A DNA stretch of 64,000 bases from Bordetella parapertussis. Its GTDB lineage: Bacteria > Pseudomonadota > Gammaproteobacteria > Burkholderiales > JACQAP01. Below, in pieces: positions 43,317 through 53,729 of this stretch (positions are counted from its first letter, which is position 1; every line of letters starts with the position of its first letter). The stretch spans positions 1-64,000 of the forward strand of contig CAMDKM010000016.1 in assembly GCA_945900965.1 (NCBI GenBank), given 5' to 3'. The notes below the pieces were generated by a model, which was not told the DNA's origin, did not search any database, and was given only the letters and a program-made list of their open reading frames with translations. The position numbers were made by a program, and so were the translations under genes.

Positions 43317-46068
43317 AACGGCGCGGCTCGCCCGCCCCGAACAGGTTGGCAGTACAACGCCCGCAAATTCCCGGATGGGCCGGGTCATGCCCCACGTCCG
43401 CCCGGTAATGCCAGCAACGTTCACACTTGGGATGTGCACTGGGGTTCACCGTTACGGCCGACACGTCGCCGCAAACGACCTTCGCGCGCGAAGAGATGAG
43501 GATCAAACGCAGATCGTCACCAAGAGAATCAAGCAAAGCATGACGCTCACCCTTTACAGTCAATTCGACTTCGGCCTGCAAGGACGAACCGATCTTGCCG
43601 GCCGCCCGCAAGGTTTCCAACTCTTTCTGAACCTCCGCCCGCACCTGCCGGATGGCTTCCCAGCGTCCGGTCAATTCGTTTCCTGTATCGGGAAAGACGT
43701 ATTCGGTATGAAGCAGCACGCTGTCGCCTGGATTGCGAGTGAGAATCGGCCAGGCTTCATCGGCGGTAAATGACAAAATCGGGGCCATCCAGCGCAGTAG
43801 CGCCTGTGAAATGTGATACAGCGCGTTCTGTGCCGCCCGGCGTGGGAGAGAATCCTTGCCCGTCGTATATAGCCTGTCCTTGAGAATATCGAGATAGAAG
43901 CCACCCAGGTCTTCGGAACAAAAGGCTTGCAGCTTCTGCACCACGAGGTGGAATTCGTAGCGTTCGTAGTCGGCAAGAATTTTTTGCTGCATGCGCTGGC
44001 TCATCTGCATCGCATAGCGATCAATCTCCAGCCACTGCGCAACCGGCACCGCATTGACGACTGGATCGAAATCGTCGAGATTCGCCAGCAGAAATCGCAG
44101 CGTATTGCGAATCCGCCGGTAGGATTCCACCACACGCTTGAGGATTTCGTCCGAGATCGACAGCTCTCCGGAGTAATCGGTGGCGGCCACCCAAAGCCGC
44201 AGGACATCGGCGCCAGAAGTATCCATCACCTTCTGCGGAGCGATCACATTGCCGAGCGACTTGGACATCTTGCGGCCGTTGCCATCGACAACGAAGCCAT
44301 GGGTCAGCAATCCCTTGAACGGCGCCCGATCGTCGATCGCGCAGCCCACCAACAGCGATGACTGAAACCAGCCCCGGTGCTGATCGGACCCTTCCAGATA
44401 CAAATCGGCAGGTTTGCCCAGTTCTTCCCGTCGCGCCAACACCGAAGCATGAGTGGAGCCGGAATCGAACCAGACATCCAGCGTGTCCGGCACCTTGCGG
44501 TAGATGGCCGCCGCCGGCCCGAGCAACTCGCTTGCGTCCAATGAAAACCAGGCTTCAATGCCCTCTTTCTCCACGCGTTGCGCAACCTTTTCCAGCAACA
44601 GATCGGTGTCGGGATGCAACTCGCCACTTTCCTTGTGGACAAAAAATGCCATCGGCGAACCCCAGTTCCGCTGCCGCGACACACACCAATCCGGGCGCTT
44701 GGATATCATGCCCTCCAGCCGCGCCCTTCCCCACTCGGGGAAAAACGCGGTTTCCTCCACCGCTGCTCTGGCGATTTGGCGCAGTGTCCGGCCCTTGCCT
44801 TCGTCCATGCCGATGAACCACTGCCGGGTGGCGCGAAAAATTATCGGACTTTTATGTCTCCAACACACCGGGTAGCTGTGTTGAATGCGTGACAACCGGA
44901 CCAGACGCTCGCGGTCCTTGAGTTTCTGAATCACCACATCGTTGGCCTTCCAGACCGACAACCCGCCTACCAGAGGCGTTTTCTCGAAGAAGCAGCCGTC
45001 ATCGTCCACCGGATTGTCCACCGCCAAGCCGTATCGCGCGCCAACCGCGAAGTCTTCGATGCCGTGCGCCGGCGCGGTATGCACCAGCCCGGTACCAGAC
45101 TCCAGCGTGACATGCTCGCCCAGCACCACCGGCACCTGCCGATCGTAAAACGGGTGTTGCAGCAGCAGACCTTCGATATCCGCGCCCTTGAATTCGGCAA
45201 CGGTTTCGGCGCTTTTAATCTCGTAGGCCTCGAAACATTTCTGTGCCAGTTCCCTCGCCAGGATAAATAACATGCTGGCGTGACGTACCAACACATAGTC
45301 GATGTCCGGATGCACGGCCACCGCCTGATTCGCCGGCAGCGTCCACGGGGTCGTGGTCCAGATCACCGCGAATACCGGCTCGTAGATATGGGTAAATCGC
45401 AACGCTTTGGCGAGCGGCTTGTTGTCGAGAACCTGGAAGGCCACATCGATCGCCGGCGAATTGCGATCCTCGTATTCCACTTCGGCCTCGGCCAGTGCCG
45501 AGCGACAATCCAGGCACCAGTGCACCGGCTTGGCACCCTGAATCAAGTAGCCTCGGCTGCGGATTCGGCCCAGCGCGCGAATGGTGTCCGCCTCGCTGCG
45601 AAATTCCATGGTCCGGTAGGGACGCTCCCAATCACCCAGCACACCCAGTCGAATGAAATCCTTCTTCTGGCGCTCGATTTGTTCCTGCGCAAATTCCCGG
45701 CACAGACTGCGAAATTGTGCCGCGGGGATGTTCTTGCCATGCTTCTTTTCAACCTGGTGTTCTATCGGCAGGCCATGGCAATCCCACCCCGGCACATAGG
45801 GCGCGTCGAACCCGGCCAGGGTTTTGGATTTCACCACGATGTCCTTCAGAATCTTGTTCACCGCGTGGCCGATATGGATATCGCCATTGGCGTATGGCGG
45901 TCCGTCATGCAGAATGAACTTCGGCCGACCCGCGGACTCTTTGCGAATCCGCTCGTAGAGTTTGCCCTGCTGCCACTGCTCGACCCAGCCCGGTTCCCGT
46001 TTGGCCATATCTCCACGCATGGGGAAACTGGTGTCCGGCAAATTCAATGTGTTCTTGTAGTCAGCCAT
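43309..46068 (-). CDS. ileS: Isoleucyl-tRNA synthetase
   Basis: 919 residues from the ATG at 46068 ([20 protein letters not shown]), GGAAAT upstream; the frame to 46164 runs into ribF and is rejected. Class I signatures are HIGH ([16 protein letters not shown]) and KMSKS ([11 protein letters not shown]). The CP1 editing domain lies between them. The C-terminal zinc site is [10 protein letters not shown] and [10 protein letters not shown]. It charges tRNA-Ile. The gene follows ribF by 31 bp and overlaps lspA by 8 bp. Confidence 0.98.
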   Translation of the reverse strand: MADYKNTLNLPDTSFPMRGDMAKREPGWVEQWQQGKLYERIRKESAGRPKFILHDGPPYANGDIHIGHAVNKILKDIVVKSKTLAGFDAPYVPGWDCHGLPIEHQVEKKHGKNIPAAQFRSLCREFAQEQIERQKKDFIRLGVLGDWERPYRTMEFRSEADTIRALGRIRSRGYLIQGAKPVHWCLDCRSALAEAEVEYEDRNSPAIDVAFQVLDNKPLAKALRFTHIYEPVFAVIWTTTPWTLPANQAVAVHPDIDYVLVRHASMLFILARELAQKCFEAYEIKSAETVAEFKGADIEGLLLQHPFYDRQVPVVLGEHVTLESGTGLVHTAPAHGIEDFAVGARYGLAVDNPVDDDGCFFEKTPLVGGLSVWKANDVVIQKLKDRERLVRLSRIQHSYPVCWRHKSPIIFRATRQWFIGMDEGKGRTLRQIARAAVEETAFFPEWGRARLEGMISKRPDWCVSRQRNWGSPMAFFVHKESGELHPDTDLLLEKVAQRVEKEGIEAWFSLDASELLGPAAAIYRKVPDTLDVWFDSGSTHASVLARREELGKPADLYLEGSDQHRGWFQSSLLVGCAIDDRAPFKGLLTHGFVVDGNGRKMSKSLGNVIAPQKVMDTSGADVLRLWVAATDYSGELSISDEILKRVVESYRRIRNTLRFLLANLDDFDPVVNAVPVAQWLEIDRYAMQMSQRMQQKILADYERYEFHLVVQKLQAFCSEDLGGFYLDILKDRLYTTGKDSLPRRAAQNALYHISQALLRWMAPILSFTADEAWPILTRNPGDSVLLHTEYVFPDTGNELTGRWEAIRQVRAEVQKELETLRAAGKIGSSLQAEVELTVKGERHALLDSLGDDLRLILISSRAKVVCGDVSAVTVNPSAHPKCERCWHYRADVGHDPAHPGICGRCTANLFGAGEPRRYA

Positions 46069-46099
46069 CAAATAATTTCCTTGGTTTTGACTTGCACCA

Positions 46100-47053
46100 T
46101 CAGGACGACCTGCCACCCGCCGAGTTTGCCGGGGATGAGAAGTACTCCCTCGCGGCAGCGGCATCTTTGTCCATTTGCGCCACCATCGCCTCGATACTGG
46201 CGAATTTCTTTTCCTCGCGGATTTTCGACAGGAAACGCACCTCGATTCGTTTGCCGTAAATATCGCGATCGAAATCGAATAAGTGAACTTCCAGTGTCTG
46301 GTAACCTTGATCGGTCACCGTCGGCCGCACTCCCAAGCTTGCCACGCCTGGTACCGGCAAGCTCGCCAAACCAGGCACTTCCACCACAAAAATTCCCACC
46401 AGTGGCGCTTTGAGCCGATTCAGTCGCACATTGGCGGTCGGGTAACCCAGTTTCGCCCCGAGTTTATCGCCATGGATAACCCGTCCGGAGATCGAATAAC
46501 ACCGGCCCAGCAGACGTGCCGCCCCGGCCAGGTTGCCGTTTTCCAATGCCGCGCGCACCGCGGTGCTCGACACCCTCTTCCCGTCGGCCACCACACTGGA
46601 CATCGCTTCGACGTCAAAGCCGATTCGCGGGGCTTGTGCCTTTAGCAACTCGAAATTGCCCGCGCGCCGGGCGCCGAAGCGAAAATCGTCTCCGACCAGA
46701 ATCCACTTCGCATCCAATGCATCCCGGAGAATCCGGGAAATGAATTGCTCGGCCTCAATCTGCGCGAAACGAAAATCGAATCGACATACATAAGCACGAT
46801 CCACCTCACAGCCACGCAGGAATTCGAGTTTTTCGCGCAGGCTCGTCAGCCGGGCCGGCGCCTGATCCGGCGCAAAGAACTCCTGAGGCTGGGGTTCAAA
46901 TGTCATCACCGCCGCTGGCAGGCCACGCTCGTCCGCAATCTTCGACAAGCGGGAAATCATGGCCCGATGCCCGAGATGCACGCCGTCGAAATTGCCAATA
47001 GTCAGGGCAACGGGAACATCGGCCTGCGCCGGAATGCCGCGAAAAACTTTCAT
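46100..47053 (-). CDS. ribF: Bifunctional riboflavin kinase/FMN adenylyltransferase RibF
   Basis: 317 residues. The N-terminal FAD synthetase domain has the nucleotidyl-transferase motif [17 protein letters not shown] and [14 protein letters not shown]. The C-terminal riboflavin kinase domain has [23 protein letters not shown] sequence ([20 protein letters not shown]), GIFVVEV and SLGVRPTV. It converts riboflavin to FMN and FAD. It leads the ribF-ileS-lspA-ispH string, and its leader carries a repeat element. Confidence 0.97.
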   Translation of the reverse strand: MKVFRGIPAQADVPVALTIGNFDGVHLGHRAMISRLSKIADERGLPAAVMTFEPQPQEFFAPDQAPARLTSLREKLEFLRGCEVDRAYVCRFDFRFAQIEAEQFISRILRDALDAKWILVGDDFRFGARRAGNFELLKAQAPRIGFDVEAMSSVVADGKRVSSTAVRAALENGNLAGAARLLGRCYSISGRVIHGDKLGAKLGYPTANVRLNRLKAPLVGIFVVEVPGLASLPVPGVASLGVRPTVTDQGYQTLEVHLFDFDRDIYGKRIEVRFLSKIREEKKFASIEAMVAQMDKDAAAAREYFSSPANSAGGRSS

Positions 47054-47071
47054 CCAAAAAACAATAGTTGA

Positions 47072-47206
47072 ACCACAGAGGCACTGAGAACACAGAGAAA
47101 GAACAGATTGTTGCCTTTATGCGCGTATTCGCCACAAAGGTGGGCGCCTCTGGTAAGACTACTGATCGAAGTATCGTACTTCTCAGTGTCTTTGTGTCTC
47201 TGTGGT
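47072..47206. repeat. Inverted repeat element of the CTCTGTG family upstream of ribF
   Basis: ACCACAGAG (47072-47080) and CTCTGTGGT (47198-47206) are perfect inverted ends. Inner words CACTGAGAACACAGAG and CTCAGTGTCTTTGTGTC pair partly across the 135 bp. It is the same family as 392-538. It lies between ribF and cbiX and probably contains or displaces the ribF promoter. Confidence 0.7.
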
Positions 47207-47289
47207 GGGATTTCCAGGTTCATCTACCGCTAAAAAAGCCCAGATTCTAGCGGCTTTCCGGCGCAATCAGCGCGGTATTGCAGTGGACA

Positions 47290-47682
47290 TCAACTGAAGG
47301 AGGCTAAATGGCGGGTCAGTGCCCAGTCGGCAATGGCGTCGGTCAGCACCTGCGAATCGCCGATGGCCTGGGTCACCTCGATCTGTGCACCCGGATAATC
47401 TTGACGGATATCTTCCAGCAGGCGCGGCAAGTCCTGCTTGAGATGCCCGCCCTGGGCGAGAAACAGGGGTACCAGCGTGATGGAATCGGCACCGTCCGCC
47501 ACCACGCCTGCCACGGCTTCGGCGAGTGCCGGTTGCATGAATTCCAGGAAAGCAAGTTCGACTCTGAGTCCGGGCCGGGATTGGCGGATACGGGCGACCA
47601 TGCGCCGAAACGGCGCTGCCCATTCCGGATCCCGGGCGCCGTGGGCGAATAAAATGATGGCGGAGTGTTCTGCGTTGAGCAT
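47290..47682 (-). CDS. cbiX: CbiX/SirB-type sirohydrochlorin chelatase, single domain
   Basis: 130 residues from the ATG at 47682 (MLNAEHSAIILFAHGARDPEW). The metal-binding histidines lie in FAHGARDP and in LVPLFLAQGGHLKQDLP, the hallmarks of CbiX-type chelatases. At about 130 residues it is the short form that works as a homodimer. It would insert ferrous iron into sirohydrochlorin to make siroheme for the sulfite reductase of the same operon; cobalt insertion cannot be excluded. It follows cobA by 62 bp. Confidence 0.88.
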   Translation of the reverse strand: MLNAEHSAIILFAHGARDPEWAAPFRRMVARIRQSRPGLRVELAFLEFMQPALAEAVAGVVADGADSITLVPLFLAQGGHLKQDLPRLLEDIRQDYPGAQIEVTQAIGDSQVLTDAIADWALTRHLASFS

Positions 47683-47744
47683 GGCGCCCACATGATAACC
47701 GAGACGCCCGGGAGCCCCCGGCGCCGTCCCGGCGAGCGGCGGAT

Positions 47745-48512
47745 TCAGCCCACACCGAGCATGGCGTGCGATCGAGGCAGGGTATAGTGAGCAGCCAGTT
47801 CCGTCAGTTTTTCCCGGTAGACCTCGCCTATCATCAGCAGTGCCGGGCCGCTTAGTGCCAGATCGGCATTTTGTAATCCGCCCAAGGTGGTGCCGATTTG
47901 TCTGACAGTCGGCAGCGAAGCATTTTCCACCACCACCACCGGCGTCGATAAGGGCATGCCGCGCGCTTCCAGAGTTCGCGCAATGTCCCCTGCCTGGCCG
48001 GCGGCCATGTACAGCACTGCTGTATCTGCGGCGCTTGCGCCCCCCGCCCAATTGCTCGCCCCTTCCCCTTCGCCCACTCTTGGCGTGGCAAAACTCACGT
48101 TGCGGCTGACGCCGCGGCGGGTGAGCGACACGCGCAATTCGGCGCTGGCGGCCAGCGCGGCACTCACACCTGGCACAACTTCGACTTCAATGCCTGCCAC
48201 TTGCAGCGCCGAAATTTCCTCTTGGGCCCGCCCAAACAACATCGGATCGCCGCCTTTGAGCCGCACCACACAGGCATATCGGCGTGCCGCATCGACCAGT
48301 TGTTTGTTGATAAAGCGCTGTGCCGTGCTGTAGACGCCACAACGCTTGCCCACCGCAACCAACCTGGCCCGGTCCGCCATCGCCAAGGTGCCGGGGTGAA
48401 CCAGCGCATCGTGAAATACGATGTCCGCCCGCCGCAATAAGTCGGCCCCACGCAGCGTGATCAGGTCCGGCGCACCCGGGCCGGCGCCCACCAGATAAAC
48501 CGTCCCGACCAT
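47745..48512 (-). CDS. cobA: Uroporphyrinogen-III C-methyltransferase (SUMT)
   Basis: 255 residues. YLVGAGPGAPDLITLRGADLLRRADIVFHDALV and VVRLKGGDPMLFGRAQEEI are the diagnostic SUMT motifs binding S-adenosylmethionine. The C-terminus has ALLMIGEVYREK. It makes precorrin-2 for siroheme. Unlike CysG it is not fused to a dehydrogenase/ferrochelatase domain, so precorrin-2 oxidation must be done by a gene outside the window and iron insertion by CbiX. The start overlaps the cysN stop by one base (TGATG). Confidence 0.95.
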   Translation of the reverse strand: MVGTVYLVGAGPGAPDLITLRGADLLRRADIVFHDALVHPGTLAMADRARLVAVGKRCGVYSTAQRFINKQLVDAARRYACVVRLKGGDPMLFGRAQEEISALQVAGIEVEVVPGVSAALAASAELRVSLTRRGVSRNVSFATPRVGEGEGASNWAGGASAADTAVLYMAAGQAGDIARTLEARGMPLSTPVVVVENASLPTVRQIGTTLGGLQNADLALSGPALLMIGEVYREKLTELAAHYTLPRSHAMLGVG

Positions 48513-49792
48513 CAGGCGTGCTCCTCGATGAGACCTGCCGCTACAGTATTGTTTGTGGCTTCGTCGATGACGATAAAGCTGCCCGCCGCCCGATTTTCCC
48601 GATACGACTCGAATGCCAGCGGCTGCGCCGTCTTCAGTGTCACTCGCCCGATGTCGTTCAGTGAAAATGAATCGGCGGATTCTTTGGCCAGGGTATTGAC
48701 GTTGATCCGATACTGCGGCGCGTCGATGATTGCCTTGACTGTGCGTGAGCCATGTTTGATCAGGTAACGTCGGCTGCGATTAAAAGTCTCGTCCGACAAC
48801 CAGCACAAGGTCGCCTCGAATTCTCTGGCCACCTTGGCCGGAGCATCGGTGGCCACCAGAACATCGCCTCGTGAAATATCGATCTGGTCTTCCAGAATCA
48901 CCGTCGCCGATTGCGGCGCCTGCATTCTTGATTGCGCCCCGTTATAAGTACGAACCTCCTTCACCCGCGAGCGCAGCCCGCCGGGCAGCACCAGCACCTC
49001 TTCACCCGGCGCCACACTTCCCGATTCGATTCGCCCCGCATAGCCGCGCAATCCAGCCACGCCACTGTCGCCGGGGCGGACTACCCATTGCACCGGGAAA
49101 TAGAATTTGGCCTGGGAAGCAGAGCGCGCCACTTCCGCCGATTCCAGGATTTCCAGCAGGGTCTGACCACCATACCAGGGCAGATTTTCGCCGCGATCCA
49201 CCACCATGTCGCCTTCCAGGGCCGACATCGGCAAGGTGTCGATCCGGTGAAAGCCCAAGCTGAGGGCGAATTGCGCAAACGCATCGCGTATCCCTTCGAA
49301 TACCGACTGCGAATAGTCCACCAGGTCCATTTTATTCACGGCCAGGACTACATGTGGAATGCGCAGCAAGCTGGCAATAAAAGCATGGCGACGCGACTGG
49401 GTCAGCAGGCCCTTGCGCGCATCGACCAATACGATCGCCAGATCCGCGGTCGAGGCCCCGGTGACCATGTTGCGGGTGTATTGCTCATGACCGGGCGTGT
49501 CGGCAATGATGTATTTTCGCGAAGGCGTGGCGAAGTACCGATAAGCCACGTCGATGGTAATTCCCTGCTCGCGCTCGGCCAGCAGACCATCGGTCAACAG
49601 CGATAAATCGACGCTGGCCTGCCCGCGCCGACGCGAAGATTGTTCGATGGCGGAAAGCTGGTCTTCGAATATCGCCTTGGTGTCGTAAAGCAGACGCCCG
49701 ATCAACGTGCTCTTGCCGTCGTCCACGCTGCCCGCACTGGAGAAGCGCAGCAGCCCGGTGTCGATGGCAGGAAATTTTTCGATGGCCGACAT
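48512..49792 (-). CDS. cysN: Sulfate adenylyltransferase subunit 1 (CysN GTPase)
   Basis: 426 residues of the EF-Tu-like GTPase family. G1 is SAGSVDDGKSTLIGRLL, G3 is ADTPGHEQYTRNM, and G4 is AVNKMDLVDY. Domains 2 and 3 follow. It is shorter than the E. coli protein and not fused to CysC. With CysD it makes APS from sulfate and ATP driven by GTP. Stop and start joints to cobA and cysD are one-base TGATG overlaps, showing tight coupling. Confidence 0.97.
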   Translation of the reverse strand: MSAIEKFPAIDTGLLRFSSAGSVDDGKSTLIGRLLYDTKAIFEDQLSAIEQSSRRRGQASVDLSLLTDGLLAEREQGITIDVAYRYFATPSRKYIIADTPGHEQYTRNMVTGASTADLAIVLVDARKGLLTQSRRHAFIASLLRIPHVVLAVNKMDLVDYSQSVFEGIRDAFAQFALSLGFHRIDTLPMSALEGDMVVDRGENLPWYGGQTLLEILESAEVARSASQAKFYFPVQWVVRPGDSGVAGLRGYAGRIESGSVAPGEEVLVLPGGLRSRVKEVRTYNGAQSRMQAPQSATVILEDQIDISRGDVLVATDAPAKVAREFEATLCWLSDETFNRSRRYLIKHGSRTVKAIIDAPQYRINVNTLAKESADSFSLNDIGRVTLKTAQPLAFESYRENRAAGSFIVIDEATNNTVAAGLIEEHA

Positions 49793-50715
49793 CAGAAATA
49801 CCCTTCCTTCTTGCGCAATTCCATGGATGCTTCCGAGGTCTGGTCATCCATGCGGGTCGCGCCGCGCTCGGTGATACGTGTGACCGCGGTTTCCGCGATG
49901 ATGTCTGCGGCGGTTGTCGCGGTGGATTCGACCGGGCAGGTGCAGGTCATGTCGCCCACCGTGCGGAAACGCACCGACATGGTCTCGACCGGTTCACCGG
50001 CCTTGGGTTGCACCAATTCGGAAACCGGCAACAGCCCTCCCGGCCGGCGAATGACTTCGCGCCGATGGGCGTAATAAATGGAGGGCACTTCCAGTTGTTC
50101 GCGTTCGATGTATTGCCAGACATCCAGCTCGGTCCAGTTGCTGATCGGAAACACGCGGATGTTTTCGCCCGGGTGAACCCGGGTGTTGTACAGGCTCCAA
50201 AGTTCCGGGCGCTGATTTTTCGGATCCCACTGGCCAAATTCGTCGCGGAAGGAAAAAATCCTCTCTTTGGCTCGGGCCTTTTCCTCGTCGCGCCGCGCCC
50301 CGCCGATACAGGCATCGAAGCCGTGTTCGGCGATGGTGTCGAGCAGAGTCACCGACTGGTGCTTGTTGCGGCTTTCGTCTTCGGCACGCAACCTCACACG
50401 CCCCTTGCGGATCGAATCCTCCAGGTGACCAACAACCAGTCGCTCGCCCAGTTCGGCCGCACGCGCATCGCGGAAAGCCATCACTTCGGGGAAGTTGTGG
50501 CCGGTATCGATATGCAGCAGCGGAAACGGAAAGCGGCCGGGACGGAAGGCCTTTTCCGCCAGCCGCAACATCACGATAGAGTCCTTGCCGCCGGAAAATA
50601 ACAATGCGGGATTGCGGCATTCCGCCGCCACTTCCCGAAGAATATGAATGGATTCCGACTCCAGCCAGTCGAGGTGGTCAATCCGGGTGGCCGGGTTCTC
50701 AAGCACGGTACTCAT
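49792..50715 (-). CDS. cysD: Sulfate adenylyltransferase subunit 2 (CysD)
   Basis: 307 residues of the PAPS-reductase-like ATP pyrophosphatase fold. The PP-loop is ALLFSGGKDSIVMLRLAEKAF, followed by LLHIDTGHNFPEVMAFRD and the family C-terminus ATRMDDQTSEASMELRKKEGYF. It catalyses adenylyl transfer to sulfate with CysN. The start overlaps the cysH stop by 4 bp. Clearly CysD rather than CysH, given the C-terminal signature. Confidence 0.97.
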   Translation of the reverse strand: MSTVLENPATRIDHLDWLESESIHILREVAAECRNPALLFSGGKDSIVMLRLAEKAFRPGRFPFPLLHIDTGHNFPEVMAFRDARAAELGERLVVGHLEDSIRKGRVRLRAEDESRNKHQSVTLLDTIAEHGFDACIGGARRDEEKARAKERIFSFRDEFGQWDPKNQRPELWSLYNTRVHPGENIRVFPISNWTELDVWQYIEREQLEVPSIYYAHRREVIRRPGGLLPVSELVQPKAGEPVETMSVRFRTVGDMTCTCPVESTATTAADIIAETAVTRITERGATRMDDQTSEASMELRKKEGYF

Positions 50716-51446
50716 GGTTTTGTTTCACCCTTGGCTGGCACAGGAACCGCGATATGTAAGCCGCATTCCTTGCTGTCTTTCTGCTCCCACCACCAGCGCC
50801 CGGCCCGAATATCTTCGCCAGGTCGGATGGCGCGCGTGCAAGGCTCGCAGCCGATCGAGGGATAACCACGGTCATGTAATGTGTTGTAGGGCACTTCGCG
50901 AGAGCGCAGGTATTGCCAGACATCCGCCTCACTCCAATCGGCCAGTGGATTGAATTTTGCCATCCCATGCACGGCGTCATGTTCACGCAAGGGCAATTCC
51001 GTGCGGGTCACCGACTGCGCGCGGCGCAGCCCCGTCACCCAGGCATCCCGCCCCGCCAAGGCACGGGCCAGCGGTTCGACCTTTCGTAGATGGCAGCAAC
51101 GCTTGCGCAATTCGATGCTTTCGTAGAATGCATTCAGCCCGTGCTCCGCGACGTATTTTTCGACCGCCGCCGCCTGCGGCTGCACTGCCTCGATATCGTG
51201 TCCGTAGCGACCGCGTATGGCAACCAGCAAATCCACGGTTTCATTCGGCAAGCGTCCGGTATCCAGGGTAAATATGGCAATCGGCAGCCCACGCGAGAGA
51301 ATGGCATCTGTGAGGACCATGTCTTCGGCCCCCAAACTGCTCGCCAAGGCGACGTTTTGAAATTCCGCGACAATCGCCGTCAGACGCTCCACCAAGGTAT
51401 CGACGGGATCGCGGGCGGACACCACCGCCAGATTTTGCACCGACAT
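50712..51446 (-). CDS. cysH: Adenylylsulfate (APS) reductase, iron-sulfur type CysH
   Basis: 244 residues from the ATG at 51446, with GGGGAG before it; the frame to 51485 is less likely. ALASSLGAEDMVLTDAI is the PP-loop variant, and IFTLDTGRLPNET follows. The [4Fe-4S] ligands appear as KRCCHLRKVEPL and IGCEPCTRAI, and the catalytic Cys is in SKECGLH. The CC/CxxC set marks the APS-using type, consistent with no cysC in the operon. It makes sulfite with thioredoxin. Confidence 0.95.
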   Translation of the reverse strand: MSVQNLAVVSARDPVDTLVERLTAIVAEFQNVALASSLGAEDMVLTDAILSRGLPIAIFTLDTGRLPNETVDLLVAIRGRYGHDIEAVQPQAAAVEKYVAEHGLNAFYESIELRKRCCHLRKVEPLARALAGRDAWVTGLRRAQSVTRTELPLREHDAVHGMAKFNPLADWSEADVWQYLRSREVPYNTLHDRGYPSIGCEPCTRAIRPGEDIRAGRWWWEQKDSKECGLHIAVPVPAKGETKP

Positions 51447-51457
51447 CTTTGCTCCCC

Positions 51458-51988
51458 TCAGACCGTCTGATGGCCGCTCGGCCAATCGCGATGATGCCGC
51501 TTATAGGCCGGCACCACGTTATCCCAGGAGCCCTGATACGCGTCCGAAAACGGCTTGAGCAGTTGCAACGCCTGATGAATGTTCTTGTCCGCGCGCAGAG
51601 CAAAGGCATCGAAGCCGACGCGCCACATAAAAAACAACTGGTCGGGCAATACATCGCCGATGGCCCGCAACTCGCCCTGGTAGTTCCAGCGCGATCGCAG
51701 CAGGAAAGCCGTGGAAAATCCCCGACCATCGGTGAATTTGGGGAAGTCCACCGCTATGAGCGGCAACTGTGTCAGCCAGGGAACCAACGCCGTGGCATCC
51801 TCGTCGCTGGCGAGCCAGACACCTGCTCCGCCGCGCGCGATCAAGGTTGGGTGATGTTCGACCCAGAATGCCAGCGGCACAAGAATGCGTCCCTCCGGCA
51901 GGGGAAATTGCACAGGCACGTCGATCGCAGGCTTGAGAACCTGCCAATCGTCGGTGACCACCTCGCCATGACGAATGATCTCAGACAT
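51458..51988 (-). CDS. DUF934 family protein of the sulfite reductase operon
   Basis: 176 residues from the ATG at 51988 (MSEIIRHGEVVTDDWQVL). ALRADKNIHQALQLLKPFSDAYQ and LIAVDFPKFTDGRGFSTAFLLRSRWNYQGELRAIGDVLPDQLFFMWRVGFDAF are the DUF934 core. This family nearly always neighbours the siroheme sulfite reductase in Beta- and Gammaproteobacteria and is thought to assist it; the biochemical role is not established. It overlaps the reductase gene by 8 bp, so the two are coupled. Confidence 0.92.
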   Translation of the reverse strand: MSEIIRHGEVVTDDWQVLKPAIDVPVQFPLPEGRILVPLAFWVEHHPTLIARGGAGVWLASDEDATALVPWLTQLPLIAVDFPKFTDGRGFSTAFLLRSRWNYQGELRAIGDVLPDQLFFMWRVGFDAFALRADKNIHQALQLLKPFSDAYQGSWDNVVPAYKRHHRDWPSGHQTV

Positions 51989-53696
51989 CGACCGTCTCCC
52001 CGGGCTGCGATTTGGCACTGACACGCCATGGACTGCCGTAGACGCCGGCTTTGAAAGGGGCGATCCCTAGCCGATCCACCGAGTCGATGAATCGTTCTTC
52101 GGGCTGGCGCTGTGAAATGTAGATATCGATCAGCCGGCTCACCACGTCGGGCATGTCTTCGGCCTTGAATGAGGGGCCGATCACCTTGCCGATCGCGCTG
52201 CGGCCGCGCCCGGCATCCGAACCGTCCGCACCGCCTATCGAGACCTGATACCACTCTTCGCCATCCTTGTCGACGCCCAGAATGCCGATGTGACCGGCGT
52301 GGTGATGCCCGCAGGAATTCATGCAGCCGGAAATATTCAGGTTCAACTCCCCGATGTCGTGCAGAAAATCCAGATCATCGAAACGACGCTGGACGGCCTC
52401 GGCTATGGGGATCGATTTTGCGTTGGCCAGCGAGCAGAAATCTCCGCCAGGACAAACAATCATGTCCGTCAGCAAGCCCAGATTCGGGGTAGCCAAACCA
52501 TGGCGCCTCGCCTCCTGCCACAAGGCGAACAACGAGCCGGCCCGCACGTCGGGCAAAATCAGATTCTGCTCGTGGGAAACGCGAATTTCGCCAAATCCAA
52601 AATGCTCCGACCAGTCGGCGACCTGTTCCATTTGTTCCGCCGTCGCATCCCCCGGCGGCACGCCGGTCTTCTTCAGCGACAGGACAACTGCTCGATATCC
52701 GGTTACCCGATGCGGCCGGCATGCCCTCTCGGCCCAGCGGGCAAAGCCGCGATCCTCGTTCAGGTGTCGGGTAAATTCCGCCTCCTCGCCGGCAAGCGGC
52801 TGGTAATCCGGGGCAGAAAAATAGGCTGCCACGCGGGCCAATTCTTCTTCGGTCAACGTTCCCGGTCCGTCGCGCAGAAATTCCCACTCCTGCTCCACCT
52901 GCCGGGCAAATTCCTGGGCACCGAGCGCCTTGACCAGAATCTTGATGCGTGCTTTGTATAGATTGTCGCGTCGTCCATAACGGTTATAGACCCGCAGGAT
53001 GGCCTCGATGTACGTGGTCATATATTGCCAGGGCAAAAACTCCCGGATAACGACCCCAACGATCGGCGTACGGCCCATTCCTCCACCTACCAGCACCCGG
53101 ATGCCGAGTTGGCCATCGACAGATCGACGCAAATACAGCCCGATATCGTGGAAGGCTGTGGCGGCACGGTCTTCCTGCGAGCCATTCAGGGCGATCTTGA
53201 ACTTACGCGGCAGGAAAGCAAACTCCGGATGAAAGGTGGACCATTGCCGGAGAATTTCCGACAGCGGACGCGGATCGACGATTTCATCCGGCGCGACACC
53301 GGCGAACTCGTCGGCGGTGATGTTGCGCACACAATTGCCACTGGTCTGAATGGCATGCATTTCCACCGACGCCAGGTCGGCCAGAATATCCGGCGAATCC
53401 TCCAGACGCGGCCAGTTGTACTGAATGTTCTGGCGCGTGCTGAAGTGTCCGTAGCCGCGGTCATAGCGGCGGGCGATGGAAGCCAGCATGCGCATCTGCG
53501 TGGCCGACAACAGGCCATAGGGAATCGCCACCCGCAGCATGGGCGCGTGTTTCTGGATATACAAGCCATTCTGCAGGCGCAGCGGCCGGAATTCGTCGTC
53601 GCTTAACTCGCCCGCCAGATGACGGCGCACCTGATCGCGGTACTGGGCGACCCGTTCATTAACAATGGTTCGATCAAGCTGATCGTATTTGTACAT
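51981..53696 (-). CDS. cysI: Siroheme-dependent assimilatory sulfite reductase (nitrite/sulfite reductase family)
   Basis: 571 residues with the two-fold ferredoxin-like and siroheme/Fe-S repeat layout. RGYGHFSTRQNIQYNW and SGNCVRNITADEFAG lie in the first repeat. The cluster ligands appear as CPGGDFCSLANAKS and NLNISGCMNSCGHHH, the latter including the Cys that bridges siroheme and the [4Fe-4S]. It reduces sulfite to sulfide by six electrons. The reductant is not in the window and no CysJ is present, so a ferredoxin-type donor is possible. Its operon supplies APS-derived sulfite. Confidence 0.94.
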   Translation of the reverse strand: MYKYDQLDRTIVNERVAQYRDQVRRHLAGELSDDEFRPLRLQNGLYIQKHAPMLRVAIPYGLLSATQMRMLASIARRYDRGYGHFSTRQNIQYNWPRLEDSPDILADLASVEMHAIQTSGNCVRNITADEFAGVAPDEIVDPRPLSEILRQWSTFHPEFAFLPRKFKIALNGSQEDRAATAFHDIGLYLRRSVDGQLGIRVLVGGGMGRTPIVGVVIREFLPWQYMTTYIEAILRVYNRYGRRDNLYKARIKILVKALGAQEFARQVEQEWEFLRDGPGTLTEEELARVAAYFSAPDYQPLAGEEAEFTRHLNEDRGFARWAERACRPHRVTGYRAVVLSLKKTGVPPGDATAEQMEQVADWSEHFGFGEIRVSHEQNLILPDVRAGSLFALWQEARRHGLATPNLGLLTDMIVCPGGDFCSLANAKSIPIAEAVQRRFDDLDFLHDIGELNLNISGCMNSCGHHHAGHIGILGVDKDGEEWYQVSIGGADGSDAGRGRSAIGKVIGPSFKAEDMPDVVSRLIDIYISQRQPEERFIDSVDRLGIAPFKAGVYGSPWRVSAKSQPGETVDV

Positions 53697-53729
53697 CGCG
53701 TGTCCTCGGAATCTCCAAAATTTGCCGAA